Below are positions 1 to 5,889 of a stretch of 8,489 nucleotides of DNA, in pieces (position 1 is the stretch's first letter; each line of letters starts with the position of its first letter). A program made the translations under genes and the position numbers. The notes below the pieces were generated by a model, which ran no database searches, was not told where the DNA came from, and worked only from the letters and a program-made list of their open reading frames with translations. This stretch comes from Oligoflexia bacterium. Its GTDB lineage: Bacteria > Myxococcota_A > UBA796 > UBA2385. The stretch is taken from NCBI GenBank assembly GCA_013152105.1, contig JAADHA010000043.1, forward strand, positions 1 through 8,489. Reading direction: 5' to 3'.

Positions 1-857
1 CTGACGCGACCGAGACCTGGTACGACGACGTGGACCAGGACTGCGATGGCTGGTCCGACTACGACGCGGACCGCGACCACTTCGACTCGTCCGCCTGGAC
101 TGGCGATGACTGTGATGACGCGGATCGCCTGGTCCATCCCTACGCCTACGAAGACCCCAGCGACGGGGTCGACAACGACTGCGATGGGGCCACGGACTCA
201 GCCGACAGGGACACGATCACGACGCTGAGCCTGGCCGACGACGACGCCGAGGAGATCACCTTCGACTCCGTCACGATCCCCTTCTGCGGGTCGGACTACA
301 CCAGCGCCTATGTCGGCAGCAACGGGCTCCTCACCTTTGACTATTCGTCGACCTCCTACAGCTCTTCCGTCGCCGAGATGGTCGGGGCCGGCTACCCCAG
401 CATCGCCGGTTGGTGGGACGATCTCAACCCAGCCTCGGCTGGCGCGGTGCTGTGGGAGGAATTCGATGACGCAGTCGCCGTCTACTTCCTCCGCGTCACC
501 GAGTACGGCGTGACCAGCAACCAGACCTTCTCCTACCTGTTGCTGGACGATGGCAGTTTCATCCTGGAGTTCCAGAACATCGACGCCCAAAGCGGCGTGG
601 TGGGCTGGGCCTGTGGGACTGGCGACACGCCGGACGAGACCGACCTGACGGCCGAGAACTCCAGCCTTCCACAGGGATCCTTCGGGATCGGCTCAGGGAC
701 CGACGACGCCGTCTATGAAGAGTTTCTCGGGGACGCTGATGTCGCCGAAACGACCCTGGCTTTTTGCGCCCAGAGCGGCACGGACTCGGACGGCGACGGG
801 TGGAGCGACAACTGCGGCGACAGTGACGACACCGACGCCACGGTCTTCCCGGAGTAG
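1..857 (+). CDS. MopE-like metal-binding / nidogen-like surface protein, 3' part only
   Basis: The reading frame is open from position 3 and ends at TAG 855-857. The true start lies upstream of the window, and the GTG at 30 falls inside a repeat, so it is not a start. The visible part has three blocks. Positions about 27-200 carry an Asp/Cys-rich MopE-type putative metal-binding motif, with two related units (VDQDCDGWSDYDADRD and VDNDCDGATDSADRD) around DDCDDADRLVHP. Positions about 210-710 resemble the bacterial nidogen-like (NIDO) beta domain: SAYVGSNGLLTF, then PSIAGWWDDLNP, then FSYLLLDDGSFILEF and VVGWACGTG. Positions about 783-854 form a shorter Asp-rich unit (DSDGDGWSD, then DDTDATVFPE) at the extreme C-terminus. 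Such proteins are secreted or surface-bound in Myxococcota and probably bind calcium. No enzymatic motif is visible. The family call is from motif recognition, and the role is unknown. Confidence 0.8.
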   Translation, partial: DATETWYDDVDQDCDGWSDYDADRDHFDSSAWTGDDCDDADRLVHPYAYEDPSDGVDNDCDGATDSADRDTITTLSLADDDAEEITFDSVTIPFCGSDYTSAYVGSNGLLTFDYSSTSYSSSVAEMVGAGYPSIAGWWDDLNPASAGAVLWEEFDDAVAVYFLRVTEYGVTSNQTFSYLLLDDGSFILEFQNIDAQSGVVGWACGTGDTPDETDLTAENSSLPQGSFGIGSGTDDAVYEEFLGDADVAETTLAFCAQSGTDSDGDGWSDNCGDSDDTDATVFPE

Positions 858-923
858 TCTCACCCGCTCCATCTCTTGCCCCTCGACACATCCGCTGCTG
901 TCGTCTCACATCCCAGGCGGGTA

Positions 924-937
924 GGGAGGGGCCTCCC
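924..937 (+). other. Short perfect inverted repeat before the radical SAM gene
   Basis: GGGAGG and CCTCCC are exact reverse complements separated by GG, making a 14-base palindrome 17 bases upstream of the GTG start. In RNA it would form about five pairs with a four-base loop. It could be a small operator, a weak terminator for the upstream surface-protein gene, or chance in GC-rich DNA. There is no T tract. Nothing else stands out in the 97-base spacer apart from the ribosome binding site GGAG at 946-949. Confidence 0.3.
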
Positions 938-954
938 ACTCGGCCGGAGAGCCT

Positions 955-2361
955 GTGCGCGTCTTGCTCATCAACCCCGCCATGGACATGGGCAAGCTGG
1001 GCCGCTTCGCCGGCCTGCTGGAACCCATGCCGTGCATCGGGCTGGCCTACATCGCCGGGGCGCTAGAAGCACACGGCGTTCACGTGCGCGTGATCGACAT
1101 GTTCGCCGACAAGCTCTCGGGCCAGGAAGTGGTCGACAAGGCGGTTCGCTACGGGCCCGACATCGTGGGCATGTCCGTGCTCACCCCCTCGGCGCCGATC
1201 TGCAGCGAGATCGCCCAGCGGATCCGCCAGCGCCTGCCCGGCGTCACGATCATCTGGGGCGCCATCCACGCCGATGTCTTCGCGCACGACATCGTGCGGG
1301 ACGGCGACGCCGACATCGTCGTACACCACGACGGCGAATTCACCATCACCGAGATCGTCGACGCCCTGGCCCGTGATCGGGCCGATCTGGCTGACGTCGA
1401 CGGCATCACCTGGGCGGACGGCCAGGTCGTGCGCAACCGCGATCGGGTCCTCAACCGCGACCTGGACGCCCTGCCCTACCCCGCCTGGCACCTGTTCCCC
1501 TACCACCGCTACGGGCTGCTCCCCTTCGCGGACTTTGCCAAGCCGGTGCTCACGATGGCGGCCAGCCGCGGCTGCCCCTATCGCTGCGACTACTGCAGCC
1601 TGATCAACACCGGCGGCAAGGTCTTCCGGCGCCGAGACCCGATCAAGGTGGTCGACGAGTACGAATACCTGGTGGACCGGTACGGGGTGAAGCAGATCGG
1701 CTTCATCGACCCCATCTTTCCGTTGGTAAAAAAGGACCTCAAGCCCTTCTGCGAAGAGCTGGTCCGCCGCGGTCTGGACAAGCGCTGTCAGTGGCTGTCC
1801 GAGACCCGCGCCGACCGACTCGACAAGGAGACCGCCACCCTGATGTACCGGGGTGGATGCAGACGGGTGCTCATGGGCATCGAGAGCGGGTCCGACCTGT
1901 TGCTGGGCAATGTCAACAAGAACCTGAACACGGACAGCGTCCGCGAGGGCGTGGCCAACGCCAAGGCCGCCGGAATCCAGACCGTCGGGCTCTTCATGAT
2001 CGGCATGCCGGGCGAGACGCCAGAGATGACGCGCGAGACCGTGGAGTTCGCGGTCGATCTGGACGTCGACTTCGCCAAGTTCGCGATCACCGTGCCCTTT
2101 CCAGGCAGCAAGCTCTTCGAGGACCGCTGGCAAAAGGACCTGTTTCGGGATGACTGGGAGAACTACACGACCTTCAATCCCGACCCGGACCGGCTGGTCT
2201 ACCACCCACCCGGCTACGACCCGGCCGAGCTGGTGCGCCTGCAGTCATGGGCCCTGCGGCGTTTCTACCTGCGTCCCCAACAGATCAAGCGCCAGATGGT
2301 GGACCTGCGCACCATCAGCCCCAAGATGCTGCTGTACGGGCTGTATGGCATGGCGATCTGA
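955..2361 (+). CDS. B12-binding-domain radical SAM protein, substrate unknown
   Basis: The predicted protein has 468 residues. It starts at GTG 955, chosen because GGAG at 946-949 sits five bases upstream and because MRVLLINP is the typical family N-terminus. Residues about 1-135 form the cobalamin-binding Rossmann-like domain (GLAYIAGALEAHGVHVRVID; IVGMSVLTPS). The classical DxHxxG cobalamin ligand is absent, as in many members of this class. Residues about 195-420 are the radical SAM barrel. SRGCPYRCDYCS supplies Cys207, Cys211 and Cys214 for the 4Fe-4S cluster that binds S-adenosylmethionine, and MGIESGS and GLFMIGMPGET are later conserved barrel motifs. A tail of about 45 residues follows. 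Relatives methylate or rearrange unreactive carbons in lipid, pigment or natural-product pathways, but no neighbour indicates a substrate. Residues 123-129 read VHHDGEF where relatives usually have a GEGE-like segment. The enzyme class is secure; the reaction is unknown. Confidence 0.9.
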   Translation: MRVLLINPAMDMGKLGRFAGLLEPMPCIGLAYIAGALEAHGVHVRVIDMFADKLSGQEVVDKAVRYGPDIVGMSVLTPSAPICSEIAQRIRQRLPGVTIIWGAIHADVFAHDIVRDGDADIVVHHDGEFTITEIVDALARDRADLADVDGITWADGQVVRNRDRVLNRDLDALPYPAWHLFPYHRYGLLPFADFAKPVLTMAASRGCPYRCDYCSLINTGGKVFRRRDPIKVVDEYEYLVDRYGVKQIGFIDPIFPLVKKDLKPFCEELVRRGLDKRCQWLSETRADRLDKETATLMYRGGCRRVLMGIESGSDLLLGNVNKNLNTDSVREGVANAKAAGIQTVGLFMIGMPGETPEMTRETVEFAVDLDVDFAKFAITVPFPGSKLFEDRWQKDLFRDDWENYTTFNPDPDRLVYHPPGYDPAELVRLQSWALRRFYLRPQQIKRQMVDLRTISPKMLLYGLYGMAI

Positions 2362-2376
2362 GTTCGCCAGGACGCG

Positions 2377-2424
2377 GCCCGGGGTCAGCGATGTCGCGCC
2401 CGGGCTTGACGAAGTGGCCGCGAC
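2377..2424 (+). promoter_or_regulatory. Candidate H-type pseudoknot or 3' hairpin between radical SAM gene and rpsO
   Basis: GCCCGGG at 2377-2383 is the exact reverse complement of CCCGGGC at 2399-2405, forming a 7-pair stem 16 bases after the radical SAM stop. The last six bases of its loop, GTCGCG at 2393-2398, are the exact complement of CGCGAC at 2419-2424, and again of CGCGAC at 2434-2439. The two stems would abut with no intervening base and have bridging loops of 9 and 13 bases, the normal geometry of an H-type pseudoknot. S15 represses its own mRNA through a pseudoknot in E. coli, but that one overlaps the start codon whereas this is about 150 bases upstream. A simple GC-rich terminator of the upstream gene is the main alternative. 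It lacks a T tract. Confidence 0.4.
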
Positions 2425-2441
2425 GGGTCAGATCGCGACGG
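2419..2441 (+). repeat. Pair of 8-base direct repeats in the rpsO upstream region
   Basis: CGCGACGG occurs at 2419-2426 and again at 2434-2441, a period of 15 bases. Both copies begin with the hexamer complementary to 2393-2398, so they could act as alternative pairing partners. They could equally be a half-site pair for a protein, or chance. Confidence 0.4.
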
Positions 2442-2447
2442 CAAGGT

Positions 2448-2464
2448 GGGCACACGCTGTGCCC
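2448..2464 (+). promoter_or_regulatory. Perfect 7-pair hairpin in the rpsO upstream region
   Basis: GGGCACA at 2448-2454 and TGTGCCC at 2458-2464 are exact reverse complements around a CGC loop. The hairpin lies 86 bases after the radical SAM stop and 112 bases before the rpsO start. It could terminate upstream transcription (three C residues follow, not T) or form part of the rpsO leader. I see no convincing -35/-10 pair that would settle which transcript carries it. Confidence 0.45.
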
Positions 2465-2565
2465 CCTCAATCCAACCGGCCACGGCGGCAACGCGGGCGG
2501 GTCAAGCATCCCGAAATGCTCGACCAGATTCGCCTCCTCGCGCGACCTGCCAGGCCCGGCTTCCC

Positions 2566-2570
2566 AGGAG
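2566..2570 (+). promoter_or_regulatory. rpsO ribosome binding site
   Basis: AGGAG lies six bases before ATG 2577, which favours that start over the in-frame ATG at 2583 (12 bases away). An exactly complementary CTCCT at 2534-2538 could mask it, although the pairing does not extend beyond five bases. Confidence 0.75.
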
Positions 2571-2576
2571 CAAGAC

Positions 2577-2846
2577 ATGGCGATGACCGAAGAGCGCAAG
2601 GCAGAGATCATTACGCAGTTTCAACAGAAGGAAGGCGACACCGGCTCGCCCGAAGTGCAGATCGCGCTCTTGACCGAGCGCATCAGGTACCTGACGACTC
2701 ACTTCCAGACGCACCACAAGGACCACCACAGCCGGCGTGGCCTGCTGAAGCTGGTGGGCCGCCGTCGGCGCCTGCTCGCCTACCTCAAGAAGAACCACGT
2801 GGACCGCTACAAGGCCACCATCAAGGCCCTGGGTCTGCGCCGTTAG
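2577..2846 (+). CDS. rpsO: 30S ribosomal protein S15
   Basis: S15 is a primary binder of the 16S rRNA central domain and helps nucleate assembly of the small-subunit platform. The 89-residue product has the same length as E. coli S15 and aligns along its whole length. It carries DTGSPEVQIALLTERI, the hallmark rRNA-binding block HHKDHHSRRGLLKLVGRRRR, LLAYLK, and the terminal ALGLRR. A longer in-frame reading from 2247 is rejected because it runs through the upstream gene end and has no S15 similarity. ATG 2577 follows AGGAG with six-base spacing and gives the expected N-terminus. The next gene in line is pnp, the classical rpsO-pnp order. However, the usual upstream neighbours truB and rbfA are not adjacent here; a radical SAM gene takes their place. 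S15 commonly represses its own translation through leader RNA structure, and several inverted repeats precede this gene. Confidence 0.98.
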   Translation: MAMTEERKAEIITQFQQKEGDTGSPEVQIALLTERIRYLTTHFQTHHKDHHSRRGLLKLVGRRRRLLAYLKKNHVDRYKATIKALGLRR

Positions 2847-2852
2847 ACCACT

Positions 2853-2888
2853 CCTGTGGTGCGGCGGACAGCTCTGCCGCACCGCGGG
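2853..2888 (+). terminator. Strong 13-pair stem-loop just after rpsO (attenuator or processing site)
   Basis: GGTGCGGC at 2858-2865 and GCCGCACC at 2876-2883 pair perfectly. The stem extends outward five more pairs (2853-2857 with 2884-2888, two of them G-U) to 13 pairs around a 10-base loop. It begins six bases after the rpsO stop. No T tract follows, so it is not a standard intrinsic terminator. It could be a partial terminator between rpsO and pnp, a 3'-end protector of rpsO mRNA, or an RNase site. Confidence 0.6.
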
Positions 2889-2904
2889 CTTCCTCCGCGG
2901 GCTT
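2882..2904 (+). repeat. Direct repeat CCGCGGGCTT with competing pairing
   Basis: CCGCGGGCTT occurs at 2882-2891 and 2895-2904, a period of 13 bases. CCGCGG is self-complementary, so 2882-2887 can also pair with 2895-2900 around a seven-base loop. That pairing would compete with the 3' arm of the stem-loop at 2853-2888. Two mutually exclusive hairpins at a gene boundary are a feature of attenuators, but chance in GC-rich DNA is possible. Confidence 0.4.
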
Positions 2905-2909
2905 GCCCC

Positions 2910-2922
2910 GTGGGTTTCCCAC
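2910..2922 (+). other. Small hairpin GTGGG-TTT-CCCAC
   Basis: A perfect five-pair stem with a three-base loop lies downstream of the larger rpsO stem-loop. It is followed by ATCCAAACCCC rather than T residues. It is probably part of the same structured 3' region, with weak support on its own. Confidence 0.3.
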
Positions 2923-3050
2923 ATCCAAACCCCTCTTCAATAGACCTCGACCCCAGAGAGAGCTGGCGGCATTGCCCTCACAACCCTTCCGTCTTTCCGC
3001 AGGTCGGTGCAGTGCGAGCGCAGCCTTCGAACCCTTGACTTCGGTCAGTT

Positions 3051-3119
3051 CGTGGCTGCCTGCGTTCCCACTCCACAGATCTACGGGACTGCGGACCGGC
3101 CACGAAGGCAGCGTCCACG
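3051..3119 (+). promoter_or_regulatory. Long imperfect helix in the pnp leader
   Basis: CGTGG 3051-3055 pairs with CCACG 3115-3119, CTGCCT 3056-3061 pairs with AGGCAG 3106-3111, and CGT 3063-3065 pairs with ACG 3102-3104. This gives 14 pairs interrupted by a three-base bulge (3112-3114) and one G-A mismatch. A smaller TCCC/GGGA pairing (3066-3069 with 3085-3088) can form inside. Its size and its position about 110 bases before the pnp start resemble the double-stranded RNase III target in the E. coli pnp leader. The function is inferred. Confidence 0.45.
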
Positions 3120-3157
3120 CCACCGATCTTGCGCTCTGTGGGGATCATCACTGAACT

Positions 3158-3192
3158 GGCACCCGTCCGCGCGGACAGCGGATGTCGGTGCC
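3158..3192 (+). promoter_or_regulatory. Second pnp-leader hairpin
   Basis: GGCACC at 3158-3163 is the exact reverse complement of GGTGCC at 3187-3192. Inside it lies a second palindrome, GTCCGCGCGGAC, at 3165-3176. It stacks directly between the long helix and the hairpin before the ribosome binding site. It is probably a leader RNA element; no protein binding can be deduced. Confidence 0.4.
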
Positions 3193-3195
3193 TGC

Positions 3196-3213
3196 GTGGA
3201 CGAGAATGTCCAC
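3196..3213 (+). promoter_or_regulatory. Hairpin immediately before the pnp ribosome binding site
   Basis: GTGGAC at 3196-3201 and GTCCAC at 3208-3213 pair perfectly around the loop GAGAAT. The hairpin ends three bases before the Shine-Dalgarno GGAG. An in-frame ATG (3206-3208) spans its loop and stem, and folding would help keep ribosomes off that false start. It may shape access to the pnp start. Confidence 0.45.
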
Positions 3214-3216
3214 ACC

Positions 3217-3220
3217 GGAG
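3217..3220 (+). promoter_or_regulatory. pnp ribosome binding site that decides the start
   Basis: GGAG lies six bases before ATG 3227. Two further in-frame ATGs at 3182 and 3206 lack such a site, and both fall in leader hairpins. Confidence 0.75.
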
Positions 3221-3226
3221 CAATCC

Positions 3227-5344
3227 ATGCAGAAGTATTCCGTTTCCGTCGATATCGGCGGCCGCCCCATCACCATTGAGACCGGCGAGCTCGCCAAGCA
3301 GGCCAGCGCCGCCGTCATCGTCAGCCAGGGCGACTCCAAGGTGCTCGTCACCGTCGTCGGCGACACGACCCCCAGCCGCTTCGACTTCCTGCCGCTGACG
3401 GTCAACTACGAAGACCGCAACGGCGCCTACGGCACCATCCCCGGCAGCTTCTTCAAGCGCGAGGGTCGCAGCAACGAGCGCGAGACCCTGATCTGCCGAA
3501 TCATCGATCGCCCCCTGCGACCGATGTTCCCCAAGCACTACCGCTGCGAGATCCAGGTCGTCGCGACCGCGCTCTCCTACGACCAGGACAACGACACCGA
3601 CATGCTGGCCCTGGTGGGCGCTTCGGCGGCGTGCCACATCAGCGACCTGCCGCTCAAGGCTCCGATCGCTGGCGTTCGGGTCTCCAAGGTGGACGGCGAG
3701 TGGCTGGTGAACCCCAGCCAGACGCTGATCCCCGACGCCGATCTGACCCTGGTTGTGGCCGGCACCGCTGACGCCGTGGCCATGGTCGAGGGCGGTGGCC
3801 GCGAAGCCAGCGAGTCCGACATGATGGACGCGATGGACCTGGCCCACGCCGAGATCAAGAAGATCATCACGGCCATCCTCGAGCTGGGGGATGCCTGTGG
3901 CCAGGAAACGCGCGCCGTCGCCCCCGCGCCCGTCGCGGACGCCGCCATCGGCACCTGGATCGCCGAGCACGGCGAGACCCCGCTTCGCACCGCCATGGCG
4001 GTTCGCGTCAAGCACGCCCGCAGTGCCGCGATGAAGGCCGCCCGCAACAGCCTCATCGACCAGCTTCTGGCCGATGTCGCGGAAGACGCCGCCGCCGAGC
4101 GCCAGCGGGTCACGGATCAGGCCAAGCTTGCCTGGTCAGCCCTGACCCGCTCCGTCATGCGGCGGGATGTGATCGACAAGGGCGTGCGCCTGGACGGTCG
4201 CGCCACGGACGAGATCCGCGACATCTGGAACCGGGTAGGCGTGGCGCCACGTGCCCACGGCTCGGCCGTCTTCACCCGCGGCGAGACCCAGGTCTTCGCC
4301 ACCGTGGCCCTGGGTGTGGATCGCGACAGCCAGCGCATCGACTTCGCGGGTGCGCAGAGCCAGTTCCGCGACTTCATGTTGACCTACAACTTCCCGCCCT
4401 TCTGCACCGGCGAAGCCCGCATGTTGCGCGGCCCCAAGCGGCGGGAGATCGGCCACGGCGCCCTGGCGCACCGGGCCCTCTCGGCGGTCGTCCCCTCCCA
4501 GGAAGACTTCCCCTACACCATCCGCATCTGCGCGGACGTGCTGGAAAGCAACGGGTCGTCCTCCATGGGCACCGTGTGTTCGGGCTGCATGGCTCTGATG
4601 GACGCGGGTGTGCCCATCAAGGCCCCCGTGGCCGGCATCGCGATGGGGCTCATCAAGGAAGGCGATGACTTCGCCGTCCTCTCGGACATCCTGGGCGACG
4701 AAGACCACCTCGGCGACATGGACTTCAAGGTGACGGGCACCAGCAAGGGCATCACCGCCTTCCAGATGGACACCAAGATCAACGGCGTGCCCCGCGAAGT
4801 CATGCTTCGTGCCCTGAACCAGGCTCGCGAGGGTCGGAACCACATCCTCGAAGAGATGGGCAAGGTGCTCGATGGCCCTCGCCCCGAGCTCTCGGACAAC
4901 GCCCCGCGGATCACCACCATCAAGATCAACAGCGACAAGATCCGCGACCTGATCGGCCCCGGAGGCAAGACCATCCGTGGCATCCAGGCGTCGACCGGCG
5001 TCAAGATCAACGTCGACGATGACGGCACGGTGATGATCGCCAGCGCCGACGGCGAGATGGGCGCCAAGGCCCTGGCGATGGTCCGCGAGATCACGCAGCA
5101 GGCCGAGATCGGCAAGCTGTACCTGGGCGTCGTGAAGCGCACGGTGGACTTCGGCGCCTTCGTCGAGATCTTCCCCGGCACCGAAGGCCTGGTCCACATC
5201 AGCCATCTGGCGGTCGAACGGGTCGAGAAGACCACCGACATCGTGCAAGAAGGCGATGAAGTCCTGGTTCGCGTGATCGACATCGACCGCAGCGGCAAGA
5301 TCCGCCTGTCCCGCAAGGAAGCCCTCGAAGCCGCCACGGCCTAG
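3227..5344 (+). CDS. pnp: Polyribonucleotide nucleotidyltransferase (PNPase)
   Basis: PNPase degrades RNA from the 3' end with phosphate, releasing nucleoside diphosphates, and can add tails in reverse. It acts as a cytoplasmic trimer, often with an RNA helicase or RNase E. The 705-residue product closely follows E. coli PNPase. It has a first RNase PH domain (about 10-140, with FFKREGR at 75-81), a helical domain (about 145-225), and a second, catalytic RNase PH domain (about 315-535). It ends with a KH domain (GPGG loop at 577-580) and an S1 domain (about 629-700, VDFGAFVEI, GLVHISHL). SNGSSSM at 441-447 binds phosphate. Asp491 and Asp497 in GDEDHLGDMDFKV match the E. coli metal-binding Asp486 and Asp492. 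Nothing essential is missing. ATG 3227 is preferred over in-frame ATGs at 3182 and 3206 because of GGAG at 3217-3220 and the normal N-terminus it gives. It follows rpsO and is followed 35 bases later by dut. Confidence 0.98.
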   Translation: MQKYSVSVDIGGRPITIETGELAKQASAAVIVSQGDSKVLVTVVGDTTPSRFDFLPLTVNYEDRNGAYGTIPGSFFKREGRSNERETLICRIIDRPLRPMFPKHYRCEIQVVATALSYDQDNDTDMLALVGASAACHISDLPLKAPIAGVRVSKVDGEWLVNPSQTLIPDADLTLVVAGTADAVAMVEGGGREASESDMMDAMDLAHAEIKKIITAILELGDACGQETRAVAPAPVADAAIGTWIAEHGETPLRTAMAVRVKHARSAAMKAARNSLIDQLLADVAEDAAAERQRVTDQAKLAWSALTRSVMRRDVIDKGVRLDGRATDEIRDIWNRVGVAPRAHGSAVFTRGETQVFATVALGVDRDSQRIDFAGAQSQFRDFMLTYNFPPFCTGEARMLRGPKRREIGHGALAHRALSAVVPSQEDFPYTIRICADVLESNGSSSMGTVCSGCMALMDAGVPIKAPVAGIAMGLIKEGDDFAVLSDILGDEDHLGDMDFKVTGTSKGITAFQMDTKINGVPREVMLRALNQAREGRNHILEEMGKVLDGPRPELSDNAPRITTIKINSDKIRDLIGPGGKTIRGIQASTGVKINVDDDGTVMIASADGEMGAKALAMVREITQQAEIGKLYLGVVKRTVDFGAFVEIFPGTEGLVHISHLAVERVEKTTDIVQEGDEVLVRVIDIDRSGKIRLSRKEALEAATA

Positions 5345-5379
5345 ATCGACTTCGTAGGACGCCACGCAGGTCCACGCGC

Positions 5380-5826
5380 ATGATCCTCCCGCTCCAGGTC
5401 CTCGCCCACGCAGAGGGCCTGCCCCTGCCCGCCTACAAGACCGCGGGCTCGGCGGGCATGGATTTGTGCGCGGCCTTGCCCGCGGACCAGCCGCTGTCGA
5501 TGCAATCGCTCGATCGCGCGCTGGTTCCGACGGGCCTGCGGATCGCCGTGCCCCAAGGCTTTGAAGCCCAGATCCGACCCCGCTCCGGCAACGCGCTGCG
5601 CCTGGGTCTGGGCCTGGTCAACAGCCCTGGCACCATCGACAGCGACTACCGGGGCGAAGTCAAGGTCATCCTGGTCAACCTCGGCCGCGACCCCGTGACG
5701 ATCACGCGCGGCATGCGGATCGCGCAGCTTGTGGTCTGCCCGGTGGTCCAAGCGGTGCCACAGGTGGTCACCGAGCTGGACGCGACCGCTCGTGGGGCGG
5801 GCGGCTTCGGGTCAACGGGGCAATGA
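5380..5826 (+). CDS. dut: Deoxyuridine 5'-triphosphate nucleotidohydrolase (dUTPase)
   Basis: dUTPase splits dUTP to dUMP and pyrophosphate, which keeps uracil out of DNA and supplies dUMP for thymidylate synthesis. The 148-residue product is the normal size for the homotrimeric family, and all five motifs are present in order. These are motif 1 AGSAGMDL (22-29), motif 2 RPRSGNA (66-72), motif 3 GTIDSDYRGE (84-93) with the catalytic Asp at 87, motif 4 RGMRIAQLV (110-118), and motif 5 RGAGGFGSTG (138-147) with Phe143 positioned to stack on uracil. Asn71 follows PRSG where many bacteria have Leu; I treat this as a lineage variant. ATG 5380 is 35 bases after the pnp stop, with a modest AGG at 5368-5370. 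The short gap and absence of a terminator suggest co-transcription with pnp. Confidence 0.97.
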   Translation: MILPLQVLAHAEGLPLPAYKTAGSAGMDLCAALPADQPLSMQSLDRALVPTGLRIAVPQGFEAQIRPRSGNALRLGLGLVNSPGTIDSDYRGEVKVILVNLGRDPVTITRGMRIAQLVVCPVVQAVPQVVTELDATARGAGGFGSTGQ

Positions 5827-5889
5827 CTCGTTCGAAAGTCCTTGCATAGATGGCAAGCGTGGCCTTGAGTCGGGCGCTACAGTGGGGCG

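Larger units (their letters stand above)
2847..3226 (+). other. 380-base non-coding rpsO-pnp spacer rich in inverted repeats
   Basis: No plausible gene lies here. The reading frames that cross it have no recognisable product. It holds, in order, a strong stem-loop just after rpsO, a 10-base direct repeat, a small hairpin, a pyrimidine-rich stretch (about 2920-3000), a long imperfect helix, two further hairpins, and the pnp ribosome binding site. A TTGACT at 3035-3040 resembles a -35 box, but the spacing to any -10-like sequence is poor, so I do not call a promoter. In E. coli the equivalent spacer contains a partial terminator, a pnp promoter and an RNase III-cut stem through which PNPase represses its own synthesis. 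The density of structure here suggests similar control, by inference only. Confidence 0.7.

Noticed and set aside
2406..2434. TTGACG as a -35 box for rpsO
   Set aside because: The sequence 17-18 bases downstream (CAGATC) is a poor -10 box, and the hexamer overlaps an inverted repeat.
2150..3154. Plus-strand open frame of 334 codons crossing rpsO
   Set aside because: It overlaps the end of the radical SAM gene and all of rpsO in another frame. The translation is Pro/Arg/Ser-rich and unrecognisable.
1063..5365. Long minus-strand open frames at 1063-2205, 2978-4015 and 4136-5365
   Set aside because: They lie opposite the radical SAM and pnp genes, have repetitive, compositionally biased translations without any recognisable family, and are expected in GC-rich DNA.
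5841..5857. CTTGC/GCAAG hairpin between dut and the lipoprotein gene as a terminator
   Set aside because: There are only five pairs with a seven-base loop and no T tract, too weak to call.
5842..5883. Promoter for the lipoprotein gene (TTGCAT, TGGCAAG, TACAGT)
   Set aside because: TACAGT is only seven bases before the start, with no -35 at proper spacing. TGGCAAG followed by TTGAG has the wrong spacing for sigma-54.
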